From JAJDAT01 sp964344185 (GTDB lineage Bacteria; Nitrospinota; Nitrospinia; Nitrospinales; JAJDAT01), in the NCBI GenBank assembly GCA_964344185.1, contig CAYFMN010000024.1, positions 11,064-75,063 on the forward strand: a DNA stretch of 64,000 nucleotides. The letters run 5' to 3'. The translations under genes and the position numbers were made by a program. The notes beneath the pieces are model-generated. The model worked only from the letters and a program-made list of their open reading frames with translations, had not been told where the DNA came from and did no database searches. This document shows positions 47,603-57,439 of this stretch, one piece after another (within the stretch, counting starts at the first letter, position 1; every line of letters begins with the position of its first letter).

Positions 47603-48001
47603 CTAAGCGTACTGAAAATCCTGTTCTTCGGAAAAAATACGCGAAACAGTTTTTAGTAGCTTTTCTTTTGAAACCGGTTTAACAAGATAATCTTTTACTC
47701 CTTTGCCAATTAAAGAAACGGCTAGTTCGGTATCTGGGTATCCTGTCACTACCAATACAGGAATTGAGGTTGCGTTCTGCCTGAAAAAATCAATTGCTTC
47801 GACGCCATTAATTTTAGGCATCCGAATGTCGCAGATAATAAGGCCTACATTGACTAGATTGGTTCCCTTTTCCATAAGATGAACTGCCTCTGATCCATCT
47901 TTAGCTTCAATAGTGTCGAACCCCGCTTTTTTCAGGTGAAGCGCTAGAACCTCTCTTACTTCTTCTTCGTCGTCAACGATGAGAATTTTTCCTTGTGCCA
48001 T
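47603..48001 (-). CDS. Single-domain receiver protein
   Basis: The 132-residue protein is a receiver domain only: ILIVDDEEEV at the N terminus, the phospho-acceptor Asp in ICDIRMPKINGVE and the Lys in LVKPVSKEK. I chose ATG at 48001, with GGAGG eight bases upstream; the frame is open to 48028. It is transcribed divergently from the large histidine kinase at 48279, its likely partner. Confidence 0.85.
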   Translation of the reverse strand: MAQGKILIVDDEEEVREVLALHLKKAGFDTIEAKDGSEAVHLMEKGTNLVNVGLIICDIRMPKINGVEAIDFFRQNATSIPVLVVTGYPDTELAVSLIGKGVKDYLVKPVSKEKLLKTVSRIFSEEQDFQYA

Positions 48002-48278
48002 AGCCAACCTCCGGTTGAAAAGTAGCATTACAATTTTGAGCCCTTCAAAATATTAAAAAACTTCTATCTTTTATAAGTTTGTTTCCCTTTTCCTCCTATT
48101 GCGAAAATTGCGTCAAAGCTTATATTTAATATGGAGTGATTTTCTGATTTCGCCAATTTTTTTTTCTAAAAACTTAGTTTTAAGCTTTTTCATCCAAAAG
48201 ATTACTGACTGCAGTCGCCTAAGAATCGTAAGGCAAAAAGCTTTTAAAGCTTATGGCTTATGAAAACTGGAGTAAATT

Positions 48279-50696
48279 ATGGCTGTCCTTGCGGAAAGTT
48301 TTTTCCCAAAAGGGTTAAAACGCAAGCTGATTTGGACAACGTTAGGAATTGGAATAATCCCTCTTGTGCTAGCGACTGCTATTTCTTATCTTCAGGGAAA
48401 CAAGTCGTTGCAGGGAGTTGTCGGCGCTAGTTTTAAAGCTTTAGCCTATGAAACCTCTACGAAAATAGACCTTTTAATTAGAGAAGAAATAAAAGTCAAT
48501 AGACGGTTTTCATCACATCCTACATTTGGATTATTTATAAAGGAACATAATAAAAGGTGGGATCAATTATCCGCTAACGAGAAAAAAGAGAAGTTGAAAT
48601 TAAATAAAAAGCTTTGGAAGGAAAAAGGAGCGGTTTTTAATGAACTAACACAAAATCCTTCCGCGAGGCAATTGGAAAAGTTTTTTTTACATGGTGAAAA
48701 GTTTGGTTTATCGACACTTTCTATTTTTTTGATAGATAAGAACGGTATTTTAGTAGCCGCGATAAACGAAAAGCAGCCGTACTTTAACCCTCCCAGTAAA
48801 AGTCCATTAAGTGTTAAAGAACCTTTTGTATCCGATATTTATCACGACCAAATAAGCGATCAATACGTTTTTTATATTTCTATACCAATAAAAGATTCGC
48901 AGGGAAATACAATTGGATATTTCCGGCGAATATATTCCGCAAAAGATTTCTTTTCTTTATTTTTAGAACCCATAATCTTTGGAGAAACGGGCCACGTAAT
49001 GTTAGTAAACTCGGATGGCATCGTTGTCGATTGTCCCATATTACAAACAGGTTCACGCCTTCCCACAGATTTGGCAAGAAGTGTAACCAAGCCGGAACCT
49101 AATTGGGTAATAACGCAAGGTAATGGCCATGGGAGTCAAGAAGTCTCTATTATAGGATATTCGCCAATTTCGACATTGCTACAAATTGAAAGCGAAAAAT
49201 TTAAAGGTCCTCCCTGGTTTACGTTTGTTTGGCAATCGTCCGAGGAATTATTTGAACCTATGGACAATTTATTTATATGGATTTGTTCCGCTAGTATTTT
49301 TTCCGGTTTTTTAATTCTATTAATGGGATCTGCCGCGGCGGAAAAGATTGTAAAACCAATAAAATTATTACAAACCGCAGCTGGCCGGATAGGAAGAGGG
49401 GAGCGGGTCGACGATATAAAAATGCAAACAGGCGACGAACTTGAGGCTTTATGCGACGAAATAAATACCATGAACAAAATGCTTCAAAAGTCTTTTTCAG
49501 GTTTGGAACGGCAAGTCGAAATGAAGGCTCAAGAAGTGCTTTATATAAAAGATTATACAGATAGTATTTTGATGAGCGTTCCGGACATCGTTCTAATAAT
49601 CGATGAAAATCGAAAAGTGGAATACGTAAACTCAGCTATTGAAAAGTTAACTCATCTAAAAGAAGAAAACGTGATTGGAAAAACGTTTGATCAGTTAGAT
49701 GATGAATATCAGTCTGTTTGGGAAGAGTTACAAAGAGAGATGGAAAGAGTATTTCCAAAGTTATCGAATACGAATGGCGAACCTTTGGAAATTACCGAGG
49801 ATTATGAACCGCGAGACCCTTTATCCCCGTCTTCTAGAAAAAATGAAATGGCTCTACGACCCTATGTTTCTTTTGGCGATAGGGTATTTACGTTTAGATT
49901 TTTTAACGTCAGAATTCGTGGTGAAGGGGAAAAACGAATAGGTCTATTGATGCGGGAGGTTACGGAAGAGAAAAAATTAATGGATCAGCTTATTATGGCG
50001 GAAAAACTTTCAGGACTGGGTACTTTAACCGCTGGGATAGCTCATGAAATGAATAATCCGCTTTATTCGATTATGGGGTTTACCGAAGCGATTAAGGATG
50101 AAACTGATTTAAATAAAATTCACAAATTCGCATCGAAAGTTTTGAATAGTTCCAGGCATATGGCGTCAATAATTTTGAATTTTTCAGGTTATAGCCGAAA
50201 CAAAATCGAAGAAAAAGCCATTGAGGTGGATATCAATAATTGTATAAAAGTCGCGATCGATATTGCCCGGATGGCGTCTTTTACAGATGGGATTCAATTT
50301 GAAAAAAATTTTTCGCCTTTAAGGCCTATCAAGGCCAAACCTGAAGAGATTCAACAAGTCTTTGTAAATATAATTAAAAATTCGGTCCAAGCGATGGAAG
50401 GAAAAGGACGCTTAACTATTTCGACATCGCTTAAAGACAATAACATTAGAATTATCATAAAGGATACTGGCCCAGGAATACCTAAGGAGTATTTGCCAAA
50501 AATATTCGATCCGTTTTTTACGACTAAACCCCAAGGAGAAGGAACTGGACTAGGATTAAATATAGTGCATAGGATAATACAAAAATATGGAGGATATATA
50601 AGAGTTGATTCGGCCTTGGGAAAAGGAGCTAAATTTACTATATCTTTTCCGATAAAAAACGTCGTAAAAGAAGACGCTTCGGAAGTATTGACTTAG
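48279..50696 (+). CDS. Membrane sensor histidine kinase (Cache-HAMP-PAS)
   Basis: The 805-residue protein has a first membrane helix (about 17-38), an extracytoplasmic Cache-type sensor (about 40-330), a second helix (about 337-357), a HAMP domain (about 360-415), a PAS domain (about 430-560), and a kinase core. The core has H589 in AGIAHEMNNPLYSI, N-box NIIKNSVQAM, DTGPGIP and GEGTGLGLNIV. GGAG lies seven bases before the ATG. It has no fused receiver; the divergent single-domain receiver may be the target. Confidence 0.9.
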   Translation: MAVLAESFFPKGLKRKLIWTTLGIGIIPLVLATAISYLQGNKSLQGVVGASFKALAYETSTKIDLLIREEIKVNRRFSSHPTFGLFIKEHNKRWDQLSANEKKEKLKLNKKLWKEKGAVFNELTQNPSARQLEKFFLHGEKFGLSTLSIFLIDKNGILVAAINEKQPYFNPPSKSPLSVKEPFVSDIYHDQISDQYVFYISIPIKDSQGNTIGYFRRIYSAKDFFSLFLEPIIFGETGHVMLVNSDGIVVDCPILQTGSRLPTDLARSVTKPEPNWVITQGNGHGSQEVSIIGYSPISTLLQIESEKFKGPPWFTFVWQSSEELFEPMDNLFIWICSASIFSGFLILLMGSAAAEKIVKPIKLLQTAAGRIGRGERVDDIKMQTGDELEALCDEINTMNKMLQKSFSGLERQVEMKAQEVLYIKDYTDSILMSVPDIVLIIDENRKVEYVNSAIEKLTHLKEENVIGKTFDQLDDEYQSVWEELQREMERVFPKLSNTNGEPLEITEDYEPRDPLSPSSRKNEMALRPYVSFGDRVFTFRFFNVRIRGEGEKRIGLLMREVTEEKKLMDQLIMAEKLSGLGTLTAGIAHEMNNPLYSIMGFTEAIKDETDLNKIHKFASKVLNSSRHMASIILNFSGYSRNKIEEKAIEVDINNCIKVAIDIARMASFTDGIQFEKNFSPLRPIKAKPEEIQQVFVNIIKNSVQAMEGKGRLTISTSLKDNNIRIIIKDTGPGIPKEYLPKIFDPFFTTKPQGEGTGLGLNIVHRIIQKYGGYIRVDSALGKGAKFTISFPIKNVVKEDASEVLT

Positions 50697-50725
50697 AGAA
50701 TAAAAAATATTTGCATTTTTATTGT

Positions 50726-51553
50726 TTAATCAGGTAGGCAAAAAAACGGATTATTGTTTAATTCTTGTCCAACTGTTGTAGAGGGGCCATGCCCTGGGAA
50801 AATACCGGTGTCTTTTGGAAGAGCCAGAAGTTTATTTAAAACGGAATCATGCAATAAACGGAACGAGTAATTGGCTCTACCCATTGATCCGGCAAAAAGC
50901 ACGTCGCCGCTGATTACAGTGTTATTAATTCTGTAGCAACATCCTCCTGAAGTATGTCCTGGAGTTTCCATAACTTCTACTTTTAGCTTTCCTAATTCGA
51001 CGATCTCGCCTTGCGATAAGGTTCTTAAATCGTCGCTTCCAGTGGGATGAGGTTCGGCGCGGTCAATGAAAGTCGGACAACGATATTCACGGTCTAATAA
51101 ATTAAGGCCACCGGCATGATCAGGGTGCGTGTGTGTGAGAAAAATTTTTGAAGGCTTAACCTTCAGTTCATTTGCCTTTTGAATTAGAGTTTTAGGGTTT
51201 GCTCCAGTATCAAAAATTCCAGTTGTTCCAGTTTCCTTGCATGTTAATAGATAACAGTTAACGGGGTAACTACCCATAAAAACTTCTAAAGTTGTCAGTT
51301 CAAAGGAGGGGTCGGTTTTGGGTTTTTCAGGCTCCCAGGTTTCATTAGCAATTCGTATTAAACATTCTTCATTCAGGTTGAGGGATTTCGCTAGAACTCG
51401 TATGAGTTTTTCGTTTGGAATAACCTCATATTTTTCAATTTTAGATATTTCTTGGGCGGAAATCCCCGACGCTTGGGCCAAATCATTTTGCGACCATGAT
51501 TTCCCATCCCGTCCTTTTTGTATGATATCCCCTAATTCGTCTTCTAAAGCCAT
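50726..51553 (-). CDS. XRE helix-turn-helix fused to metallo-beta-lactamase-fold hydrolase
   Basis: The 275-residue protein has an N-terminal HTH (about 10-68: SQNDLAQASGISAQEISKIE) and a glyoxalase II-like metallo-hydrolase domain (about 85-275) with HTHPDHAGG (H141, H143, D145, H146), ETPGHTSGG and ISGDVLF. The two domains are in one frame with a short linker. Such a fusion points to a DNA-binding protein with metal-dependent hydrolase activity or a ligand-sensing version of it. Target and substrate are unknown. Confidence 0.82.
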   Translation of the reverse strand: MALEDELGDIIQKGRDGKSWSQNDLAQASGISAQEISKIEKYEVIPNEKLIRVLAKSLNLNEECLIRIANETWEPEKPKTDPSFELTTLEVFMGSYPVNCYLLTCKETGTTGIFDTGANPKTLIQKANELKVKPSKIFLTHTHPDHAGGLNLLDREYRCPTFIDRAEPHPTGSDDLRTLSQGEIVELGKLKVEVMETPGHTSGGCCYRINNTVISGDVLFAGSMGRANYSFRLLHDSVLNKLLALPKDTGIFPGHGPSTTVGQELNNNPFFCLPD

Positions 51554-51612
51554 TACATAAATCCTTGTGGAAAAATAAATGCATTATAACAATAGAAGAC
51601 GAAGCCAGGTTG

Positions 51613-52416
51613 TTAAATTTTCTTTAAGGTAGGCGAAAAAAGTTTTGCAGTCTGTCCTTCGGCTAACCAATAAACTCCACCTACAAAGAACGCTCCTCCC
51701 GCAAAGTTTCCTACCGTAACCCAAATTAAATTATAAAGGGCTTGAGTTAACCCAAAATCAGCGCCGCCAGGCAATAGTAACCCCATACTTAAAAGGGTCA
51801 TGTTAGCTACGCAATGCTCAAAACCGGAAGCGATAAACGCAAACAGACACCAGAAAATGAGTATCAATTTTGCCGCATCGTTTTCAGTCCTTCCTGAAAC
51901 CCAAACTGCCAGGCAGACAAGCCAGTTGCATAAGACGCCTCGAAGAATTAATTCATGGAACTCCGGTTTAGTTTTTAGAATTGAAACATGCAAAATTAGT
52001 TTAGCGGCTGACTCGCTCAAGCTTCCAGAATTTACGACCATCCATGCTAACAAGACGGAACCGGCTAGATTACCTAGATAACACAAGAAAAAGAGTTTTA
52101 AAATATCGCTTGCCATAGCTCGATTTTTTAATCGAGCGACAGCAAAAACCATATTATTTCCTGTAAAAAGTTCCGAGCCCGCGAAAATAACCAGGCTTAA
52201 AGCGATGCCAAAACTAGCTCCCATGATTAATTTAAGATAAGCGGCGTTACCTGTTGCGAAGATTGGACCTCCTATTGAGAAAATAAGAATTATTCCAAAG
52301 CCTACGTAACAACCTGCCAGGGCGGATAACATAAAATAACCCAACGGGGATTGTTCCATATAGCTTATTTTCTTTTCTCCAACTTCGCATAATTTATCTA
52401 ATTCTTTAGAAAACAT
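51613..52416 (-). CDS. Formate/nitrite transporter (FNT) family channel
   Basis: The 267-residue protein has six membrane helices, the FNT motifs AGSELFTGNNM and RGVLCNWLVCLAVW, and the gating His in GFEHCVANM. FNT channels pass formate, nitrite or hydrosulfide. It lies 35 bases downstream of nirA on the same strand, so nitrite uptake for assimilation is the best reading (NirC-type). Confidence 0.87.
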   Translation of the reverse strand: MFSKELDKLCEVGEKKISYMEQSPLGYFMLSALAGCYVGFGIILIFSIGGPIFATGNAAYLKLIMGASFGIALSLVIFAGSELFTGNNMVFAVARLKNRAMASDILKLFFLCYLGNLAGSVLLAWMVVNSGSLSESAAKLILHVSILKTKPEFHELILRGVLCNWLVCLAVWVSGRTENDAAKLILIFWCLFAFIASGFEHCVANMTLLSMGLLLPGGADFGLTQALYNLIWVTVGNFAGGAFFVGGVYWLAEGQTAKLFSPTLKKI

Positions 52417-52451
52417 TTATCGTCTCCATATTTTTAATTGTTTTCGCTCCT

Positions 52452-54032
52452 TCAAGCCGAATTTGAAAGGGCGATAGGTTTGGCCGTTTTCTGAGATAGA
52501 GCGGGTTGAGACGAGGCTTTTGGCCGTGATTTTTTTACGGGATGCATTTTGTGTCTGGTGTGATAAGGAATAATTCCTTCCAAAATTTGCGGCAGTGAAT
52601 CGCAAGGAACATTTTCAAGAATTTTGATAGAAGTTTTTGGATTGGGCCCGGCCCTTCCTCCGACAAAAATATCCACTGCATCTACGGTTTTACCTTCTAT
52701 TTTTGTTCTTTTGCCTAAGAAACCAATATCCGATAGCAAGTGGTTGCCGCACCCAGCGGGGCATCCAGACCAGTGCATGGATATTGGATTTGGGTTTTTT
52801 AAGCGGGTCTCTAGTTTTTTAGCAAGATCTAACGCCCGTGATTTTGTTTCAATGGTCGCTAACGAACAATAATCAGAGCCAACGCAACTAACCAAGTTTC
52901 TAACAACGTTTGATGGCGCGTACAACAATTCCTTTAGGATGGGTTCTTCTAAAAAATCCCCCAAATGTTTGTCTTGAACGTGAGGAACAATTAACGATTG
53001 AGAGGGAGAAAAACGAACTTCCCCAGTTCCGTATTTTTCCGCTAGTTCGGCGACTTTAGTCAATTGCTCCGATTTAATTCTTCCGACAATCGCTTTTAAT
53101 CCGACTGCGTTGGAAAAAAGTTGCTTCTGGCGATAAATTCCAATGTGGTCTTTATGTCCGCTATTTCGCACGTCTAAACCTGCGCGTCTAAGAGGATGTC
53201 CGAGGCGTTTAATAAGAGTTTCGCGGAACCTTTCAGGGCCCCAATCGTCTAGAAGAAAGCTCAAACGATTTTGCGTACGCGTTTCTCTATTGCCATGATC
53301 CCTATATAAAAGAACAATTTCCGCGCATGTATTAACCACCTCGTGAGGTTCCAGAAAGATATCTAAAGGCGAAGCGATTCGGTAGCCGCCAGAGCCTAAT
53401 TTGCCGCCGGCCAATACATTAAATCCAGCTATTTTTTCTCCAGGCTGTTCCAAAAAAGCTGGAACTAAGGCTAAATCCTGGCTTTCGGTATGAACGCAAT
53501 TGTCTGGGCAACCTGTAATCGCAATGTTGACTTTTCTTGGAAGATTGGTGAATTCAGGATTGTTTAAAAAAAGATCTGTAAGGCCTTTTGCTAATGGAAG
53601 AGTATCTATCAGTTCTTTAGGATTAAGACCGGAAAGAGGGCATCCCATTACATTTCTAATGTTGTCCATACCCGTTTGCATTGATGTTAAACCAGCTCTT
53701 TCCATTATGTCGAATACTTCAGGAATAGACTCTATTTTTAAATGGCGCACTTGGAGTTGTTGCCTAGTAGTGATGTCAATAATTCCATTTCCGAACCGTT
53801 TAGATATTTCACTTAATGCTTTAACTTGATATGAGAAAGCTATGCCATTAGAAATTCGAACTCGCATCATGAAGTATCCAGGAGTTGGTTTTCTTAAAAA
53901 AAGGCCAAGCCACTTTAATCGGTGGATATCTTCTTCGCTAATAGCCTCCCACCCTTCTTTGGCGAACCGTTCTATATCGCGTTTAATTTCCAAACCGTCT
54001 TTTTCCGATTTAAGCACCTCGATTTTATTCAT
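52452..54032 (-). CDS. nirA: Ferredoxin-nitrite reductase
   Basis: The 526-residue enzyme has two nitrite/sulfite-reductase ferredoxin-like half domains and the siroheme/[4Fe-4S] ligands in SCVGSDYC (C-x5-C) and GCPAGCG (C-x3-C), with ETKSRALDLAKKL after the first, as in NirA. It reduces nitrite to ammonium with six electrons from ferredoxin. The downstream FNT channel supports the nitrite assignment over sulfite reductase. The last 30 residues are Lys/Ser/Ala-rich and look dispensable. Confidence 0.87.
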   Translation of the reverse strand: MNKIEVLKSEKDGLEIKRDIERFAKEGWEAISEEDIHRLKWLGLFLRKPTPGYFMMRVRISNGIAFSYQVKALSEISKRFGNGIIDITTRQQLQVRHLKIESIPEVFDIMERAGLTSMQTGMDNIRNVMGCPLSGLNPKELIDTLPLAKGLTDLFLNNPEFTNLPRKVNIAITGCPDNCVHTESQDLALVPAFLEQPGEKIAGFNVLAGGKLGSGGYRIASPLDIFLEPHEVVNTCAEIVLLYRDHGNRETRTQNRLSFLLDDWGPERFRETLIKRLGHPLRRAGLDVRNSGHKDHIGIYRQKQLFSNAVGLKAIVGRIKSEQLTKVAELAEKYGTGEVRFSPSQSLIVPHVQDKHLGDFLEEPILKELLYAPSNVVRNLVSCVGSDYCSLATIETKSRALDLAKKLETRLKNPNPISMHWSGCPAGCGNHLLSDIGFLGKRTKIEGKTVDAVDIFVGGRAGPNPKTSIKILENVPCDSLPQILEGIIPYHTRHKMHPVKKSRPKASSQPALSQKTAKPIALSNSA

Positions 54033-54482
54033 GACTGAATCCTTATAAAATGGATATTGATTTCAAAGTGTTTCCGGTTGATATTTCAAGAACGGCGCCG
54101 ATTTTTGAAAACAACGAAAACTGCTTAACTAAAGGGCGAAAACCTGATTAATGAAAAAGAAGTGAAAAGTTTGTTTGAGATTTTTGCGTGTTAATTAAGC
54201 GCTGGCGCCCAATTAATGCGCAAGAATATTTTTAAGTACCAAAGAAAGCGAAATTAGCGGCTTTCTTTTAATATAAAGATTTACATAGAAATCAGAATCG
54301 TAAAATAAATATTAGAAAATCGATATTTGCCGATTAATGATTTATAATAAAAATGGTACCATGATTGATATTTTGCAAGTTATTTTCGAATATTGTTTGG
54401 TTTTTTCAATTAAGACACTAAGGTTTTTATTAGTTGTTTGTTTAATGTAGTTTAGAGAATTGACTGAGATGAATTTAATAAA
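54033..54482. other. Divergent intergenic region between nirA and the diguanylate cyclase
   Basis: These 450 bases must contain promoters for both genes. The main structure is a long imperfect inverted repeat at 54184-54223, listed separately. I looked for a sigma-54 promoter (TGGC-N8-TTGC type) upstream of nirA and did not find a convincing one. Confidence 0.45.
54184..54223. promoter_or_regulatory. Long inverted repeat upstream of nirA, candidate operator
   Basis: The arms read TTGCG-tg-TTAATT and AATTAA-tg-CGCAA around a 14-base GC-rich centre, so 11 of 13 arm bases pair. No T tract follows. Its place about 150 bases above nirA and 260 above the diguanylate cyclase suits a nitrogen regulator site, but the sequence is not a clean NtrC consensus. 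Confidence 0.45.
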
Positions 54483-55403
54483 ATGAATGCTATCGATTTT
54501 GACGCTCTTTTTCCTGAAAAAGCAAAAGTTCTTATGGTAGACGATACTCCAGCTAATTTGGATATTCTTCGAGAAACCTTGGGGCCGGAAGGATATAATA
54601 TTTACGCCGCTCCTAGAGGAGAAATTGCAATCAGAATAGCCGAGCAAGCTATACCGGATTTGATTCTATTGGACGTTATGATGCCTGGAATGGATGGTTA
54701 TGAAACCTGCGCTAAATTGAAAGACTCTGATTTGACGAGAGATATCCCAGTCATTTTTATATCGGCAAAAAATGATGCGCATGATGTTGTGAAGGGATTT
54801 GAAGTTGGAGGGATTGATTATATTTTTAAACCTTTTAAACAAGCGGAAGTGGTGGCAAGAGTAAAAACTCATATCAGATTAAGACAGGCAATTTTAAAAT
54901 TAGCCGCAATGGCGAATAACGATCCATTAACTGGGTTATATAATCGGAGATATTTGTTTGATCAATTAGAAAAAGAAATAGCTCGATCACAAAGAAATAA
55001 TAGCCCATTTACGGTTGTTATGGCCGACATAGATTTTTTTAAGAAAGTAAATGATAACTATGGTCATGATTTCGGCGATTTAGTTTTGGTAGAGTTTTCT
55101 CAATTGATTATGAAGGAAAAGCGATTGCAAGATATTGCTACGCGTTGGGGAGGAGAAGAATTTTTACTAATTTTACCTGATACTGAATTGGAGGGAGCTG
55201 TTCAGTTTGCGGAAAAAATTAGAGGAAAATTGGAAGAGAAAGTTTTTGAAAGCGGAGGTAAAAAAGTCGACGTAACTGCAAGTTTTGGAGCGGCTCTTTA
55301 TGAAAAGGAAGGCGGTTTTGAACAAACGTTGCGTGAAGCGGATCAAAATCTTTACAAGGCCAAAGAATCAGGAAGAAATCAGGTTCAACCTATAATTTCC
55401 TGA
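54483..55403 (+). CDS. Response-regulator diguanylate cyclase
   Basis: The 306-residue protein has a receiver domain (about 14-130) with D64 as phospho-acceptor (LLDVMMPGMDG), then a GGDEF domain with the active-site GGEEF in TRWGGEEFLLILP. The RxxD inhibitory site (RLQD) lies five residues before GGEEF, so feedback inhibition by product is likely. It makes cyclic di-GMP from two GTP when activated. Confidence 0.92.
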   Translation: MNAIDFDALFPEKAKVLMVDDTPANLDILRETLGPEGYNIYAAPRGEIAIRIAEQAIPDLILLDVMMPGMDGYETCAKLKDSDLTRDIPVIFISAKNDAHDVVKGFEVGGIDYIFKPFKQAEVVARVKTHIRLRQAILKLAAMANNDPLTGLYNRRYLFDQLEKEIARSQRNNSPFTVVMADIDFFKKVNDNYGHDFGDLVLVEFSQLIMKEKRLQDIATRWGGEEFLLILPDTELEGAVQFAEKIRGKLEEKVFESGGKKVDVTASFGAALYEKEGGFEQTLREADQNLYKAKESGRNQVQPIIS

Positions 55404-55430
55404 ACGTTATTTTTAATAAAAATAAGTTTA

Positions 55431-55532
55431 GAGGACTTCTAATAATTGGCATTTTTACTAGTTTGCTATCGTCTAGCCATTGAATTTAAGGGACAGACTC
55501 TTGGCAATCTGGATTTTTAGCGGTTCCTTTTA
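55431..55532. repeat. MITE-like repeat, copy A
   Basis: This is one of two ~102 bp imperfect direct repeats flanking the small membrane gene. It starts GAGGACTTCTAATAATTGG and ends ATTTTTAGCGGTTCC; the reverse complement of the right end (GGAACCGCTAAAAAT) resembles the left end, so it has imperfect terminal inverted repeats. It has no coding capacity, as expected of a miniature non-autonomous element. Confidence 0.6.
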
Positions 55533-55558
55533 GATAAATCTCCTATCTGGCATCCAAA

Positions 55559-55846
55559 ATGGAATTTTGGAGTAGCTTTACTCTATTTTTATCCGATAAA
55601 AATTTAGTCGTACCGTTAGGCCAAGTTATTTTATTTGTTTTTTTAGTCTCGTTTTGTTTTTTCTTTGGCAGACATAAATTAGGCCTATTAATTTCATATG
55701 CGTTTGTTTTTCATTGGGGGTTCGTTTTTAATCGCGAATATTTTATTACGATCTTAGGAGAAACTTCGATAGGTTTTTTCCTGTACGTTGTTGGTGGCAT
55801 AACTACTTCTGTTCTCGTTTTGATTGGTTTTTTCAGAGAAAATTGA
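55559..55846 (+). CDS. Small three-helix membrane protein
   Basis: The 95-residue protein has three hydrophobic helices (about 20-35, 42-58 and 66-90) with few charged residues. It starts at ATG 55559, without a clear ribosome binding site. It sits between the two MITE-like repeats. No family recognised. Confidence 0.55.
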   Translation: MEFWSSFTLFLSDKNLVVPLGQVILFVFLVSFCFFFGRHKLGLLISYAFVFHWGFVFNREYFITILGETSIGFFLYVVGGITTSVLVLIGFFREN

Positions 55847-55852
55847 TTTTAA

Positions 55853-55955
55853 GAGGATCTCTAATAATTGGCGTTTTTACTGGTTTACTATCGCCTAACC
55901 CTTGAATTTAAGGTCGAGGCTCCCAGCAAATCTGATTTTTAGAGGTTCCCTTTAA
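55853..55955. repeat. MITE-like repeat, copy B
   Basis: This second copy starts GAGGATCTCTAATAATTGG and ends ATTTTTAGAGGTTCCC. It matches copy A over its whole length with scattered changes. The terminal inverted repeat is clearer here: CTCTAATAAT at the left end against CTCTAAAAAT in the reverse complement of the right end. Confidence 0.6.
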
Positions 55956-56065
55956 GCTAATTATTTTTGTTTTAAAGAACCTTTAGGTATTTGAGAAAAA
56001 ATTGTTCGACGGGCCATTCCTTCTAAAAATTCGAATTAACTTTTTTCAATTCGTAAATGATTTAG

Positions 56066-57439
56066 TCAAGTTAGTTGATAATACCGAGAACGCTTCCATC
56101 TAGTTATTGCTAGTATCCAAATTAGAACAGCTTCTAGAAATGCGCAAAAAATAGAGGGTATAACATACGCGTCATCGTTGATTGGATAGAACAGCGAGTT
56201 AATTTGCTCTAGACCTAGAGAAAACATTAAGACTGGAAACAAACCATAGAGAATGGTTAGATATAAAATGGCGACGGCTATGGCGCGTTGAGGTTTTGAG
56301 GATAATCGAAAATACAAAATTATGGCGAAATCACGCATCGAGAAACATAATATAGCGCCGATATCTTCCCAAAAGTTTAACGACTTTTCCAGATTAGTAA
56401 GGTCTGTTCCAAAGGCGATAAGCAACCCAATTCCCAGTACCCAAGCCGCCAGAGTTGAAATCGTCCATCGCGGTATTTCTAATGCCGCTTTTTTTCTTTC
56501 ACCTCGTTTAATAAGGCTATATAACCTACGCAATGCGAACCCATCGGTTTTTTCCCAGATGATTGTTAGGTAAGTTATTGCGATCATGGAAAAAAAACTT
56601 AAAATCGAACGAACAGAATTGGGTTCGTTTTTTCCTATAATTTTCTTAGTAATTGCGAATTCAAAACCCCAAATATAAAAGATAATGAAAGCCAGGAAAC
56701 CAATCCAAACAAGCGGATGGTTTTGCATTTGGAATTCTCTGCGCATTTGAGCGTTAAGACCAATTAAACCCCAGGTTAGATAAACGTATAAGGTAAACAA
56801 GTAAAAATTAAACTCGCCAAATGAAATTCCGTGCCAATTTATTATTGAGTTTGGTTCCAGTTTTTGAAAGCTTATTAAAACGCAAGCGCCTCCTGATATC
56901 GCTCCGACTATATTTGAGCAAAAGGCTCTACGGCCTCCGAGGGAAGACTTTTCTTCGGTTGCCCCAATTCCAATCATAAAGCCAAGCGTTTGGCAGACAA
57001 GAGCAATTCCTATTAAATAAAGCGCTCCTGGGATTAGTCCTTGGCTAACCAAAGCCGATGTTTGAGCTGGCCGTCCTATCTGCACGCCCGCGATAAAAAA
57101 TGCAAGTAAGCAATATGCCCCTGCATACCAGGTAACGATAGAACTTCCTAATAATTTTGCCCAAACCATCGACCAGGGATTAGTGGGGGTGAGTCTTTGG
57201 GACGTCCATGTCTTTTCTTGAATTTCGGAGACCATGCTGTCCGCAGTTCGGTTAGCCCCCCAAATACAGGTGATCATCATGAATATCCAAATGGACGACG
57301 TAAATAAAGATGCGTTAGAGTTGCCTGCGAAGGAAAATAAATAAAATATCGCGCCTAAAATTATTGGCGTTGCAATAAGACGGTGTAAACTGACTTCTAA
57401 CCATAAATTACGCTGGAATTCGGCATTTAGAATTTTCAT
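56066..57439 (-). CDS. ABC-2-type exporter permease
   Basis: The 457-residue protein has about 11-12 membrane helices in two halves and no ATPase motif. Its start abuts the stop of the ATPase gene with no intervening base. It should form an exporter with that ATPase. The substrate is unknown; the DCC/lipase-maturation gene upstream in the same direction may be part of the unit. Confidence 0.75.
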   Translation of the reverse strand: MKILNAEFQRNLWLEVSLHRLIATPIILGAIFYLFSFAGNSNASLFTSSIWIFMMITCIWGANRTADSMVSEIQEKTWTSQRLTPTNPWSMVWAKLLGSSIVTWYAGAYCLLAFFIAGVQIGRPAQTSALVSQGLIPGALYLIGIALVCQTLGFMIGIGATEEKSSLGGRRAFCSNIVGAISGGACVLISFQKLEPNSIINWHGISFGEFNFYLFTLYVYLTWGLIGLNAQMRREFQMQNHPLVWIGFLAFIIFYIWGFEFAITKKIIGKNEPNSVRSILSFFSMIAITYLTIIWEKTDGFALRRLYSLIKRGERKKAALEIPRWTISTLAAWVLGIGLLIAFGTDLTNLEKSLNFWEDIGAILCFSMRDFAIILYFRLSSKPQRAIAVAILYLTILYGLFPVLMFSLGLEQINSLFYPINDDAYVIPSIFCAFLEAVLIWILAITRWKRSRYYQLT

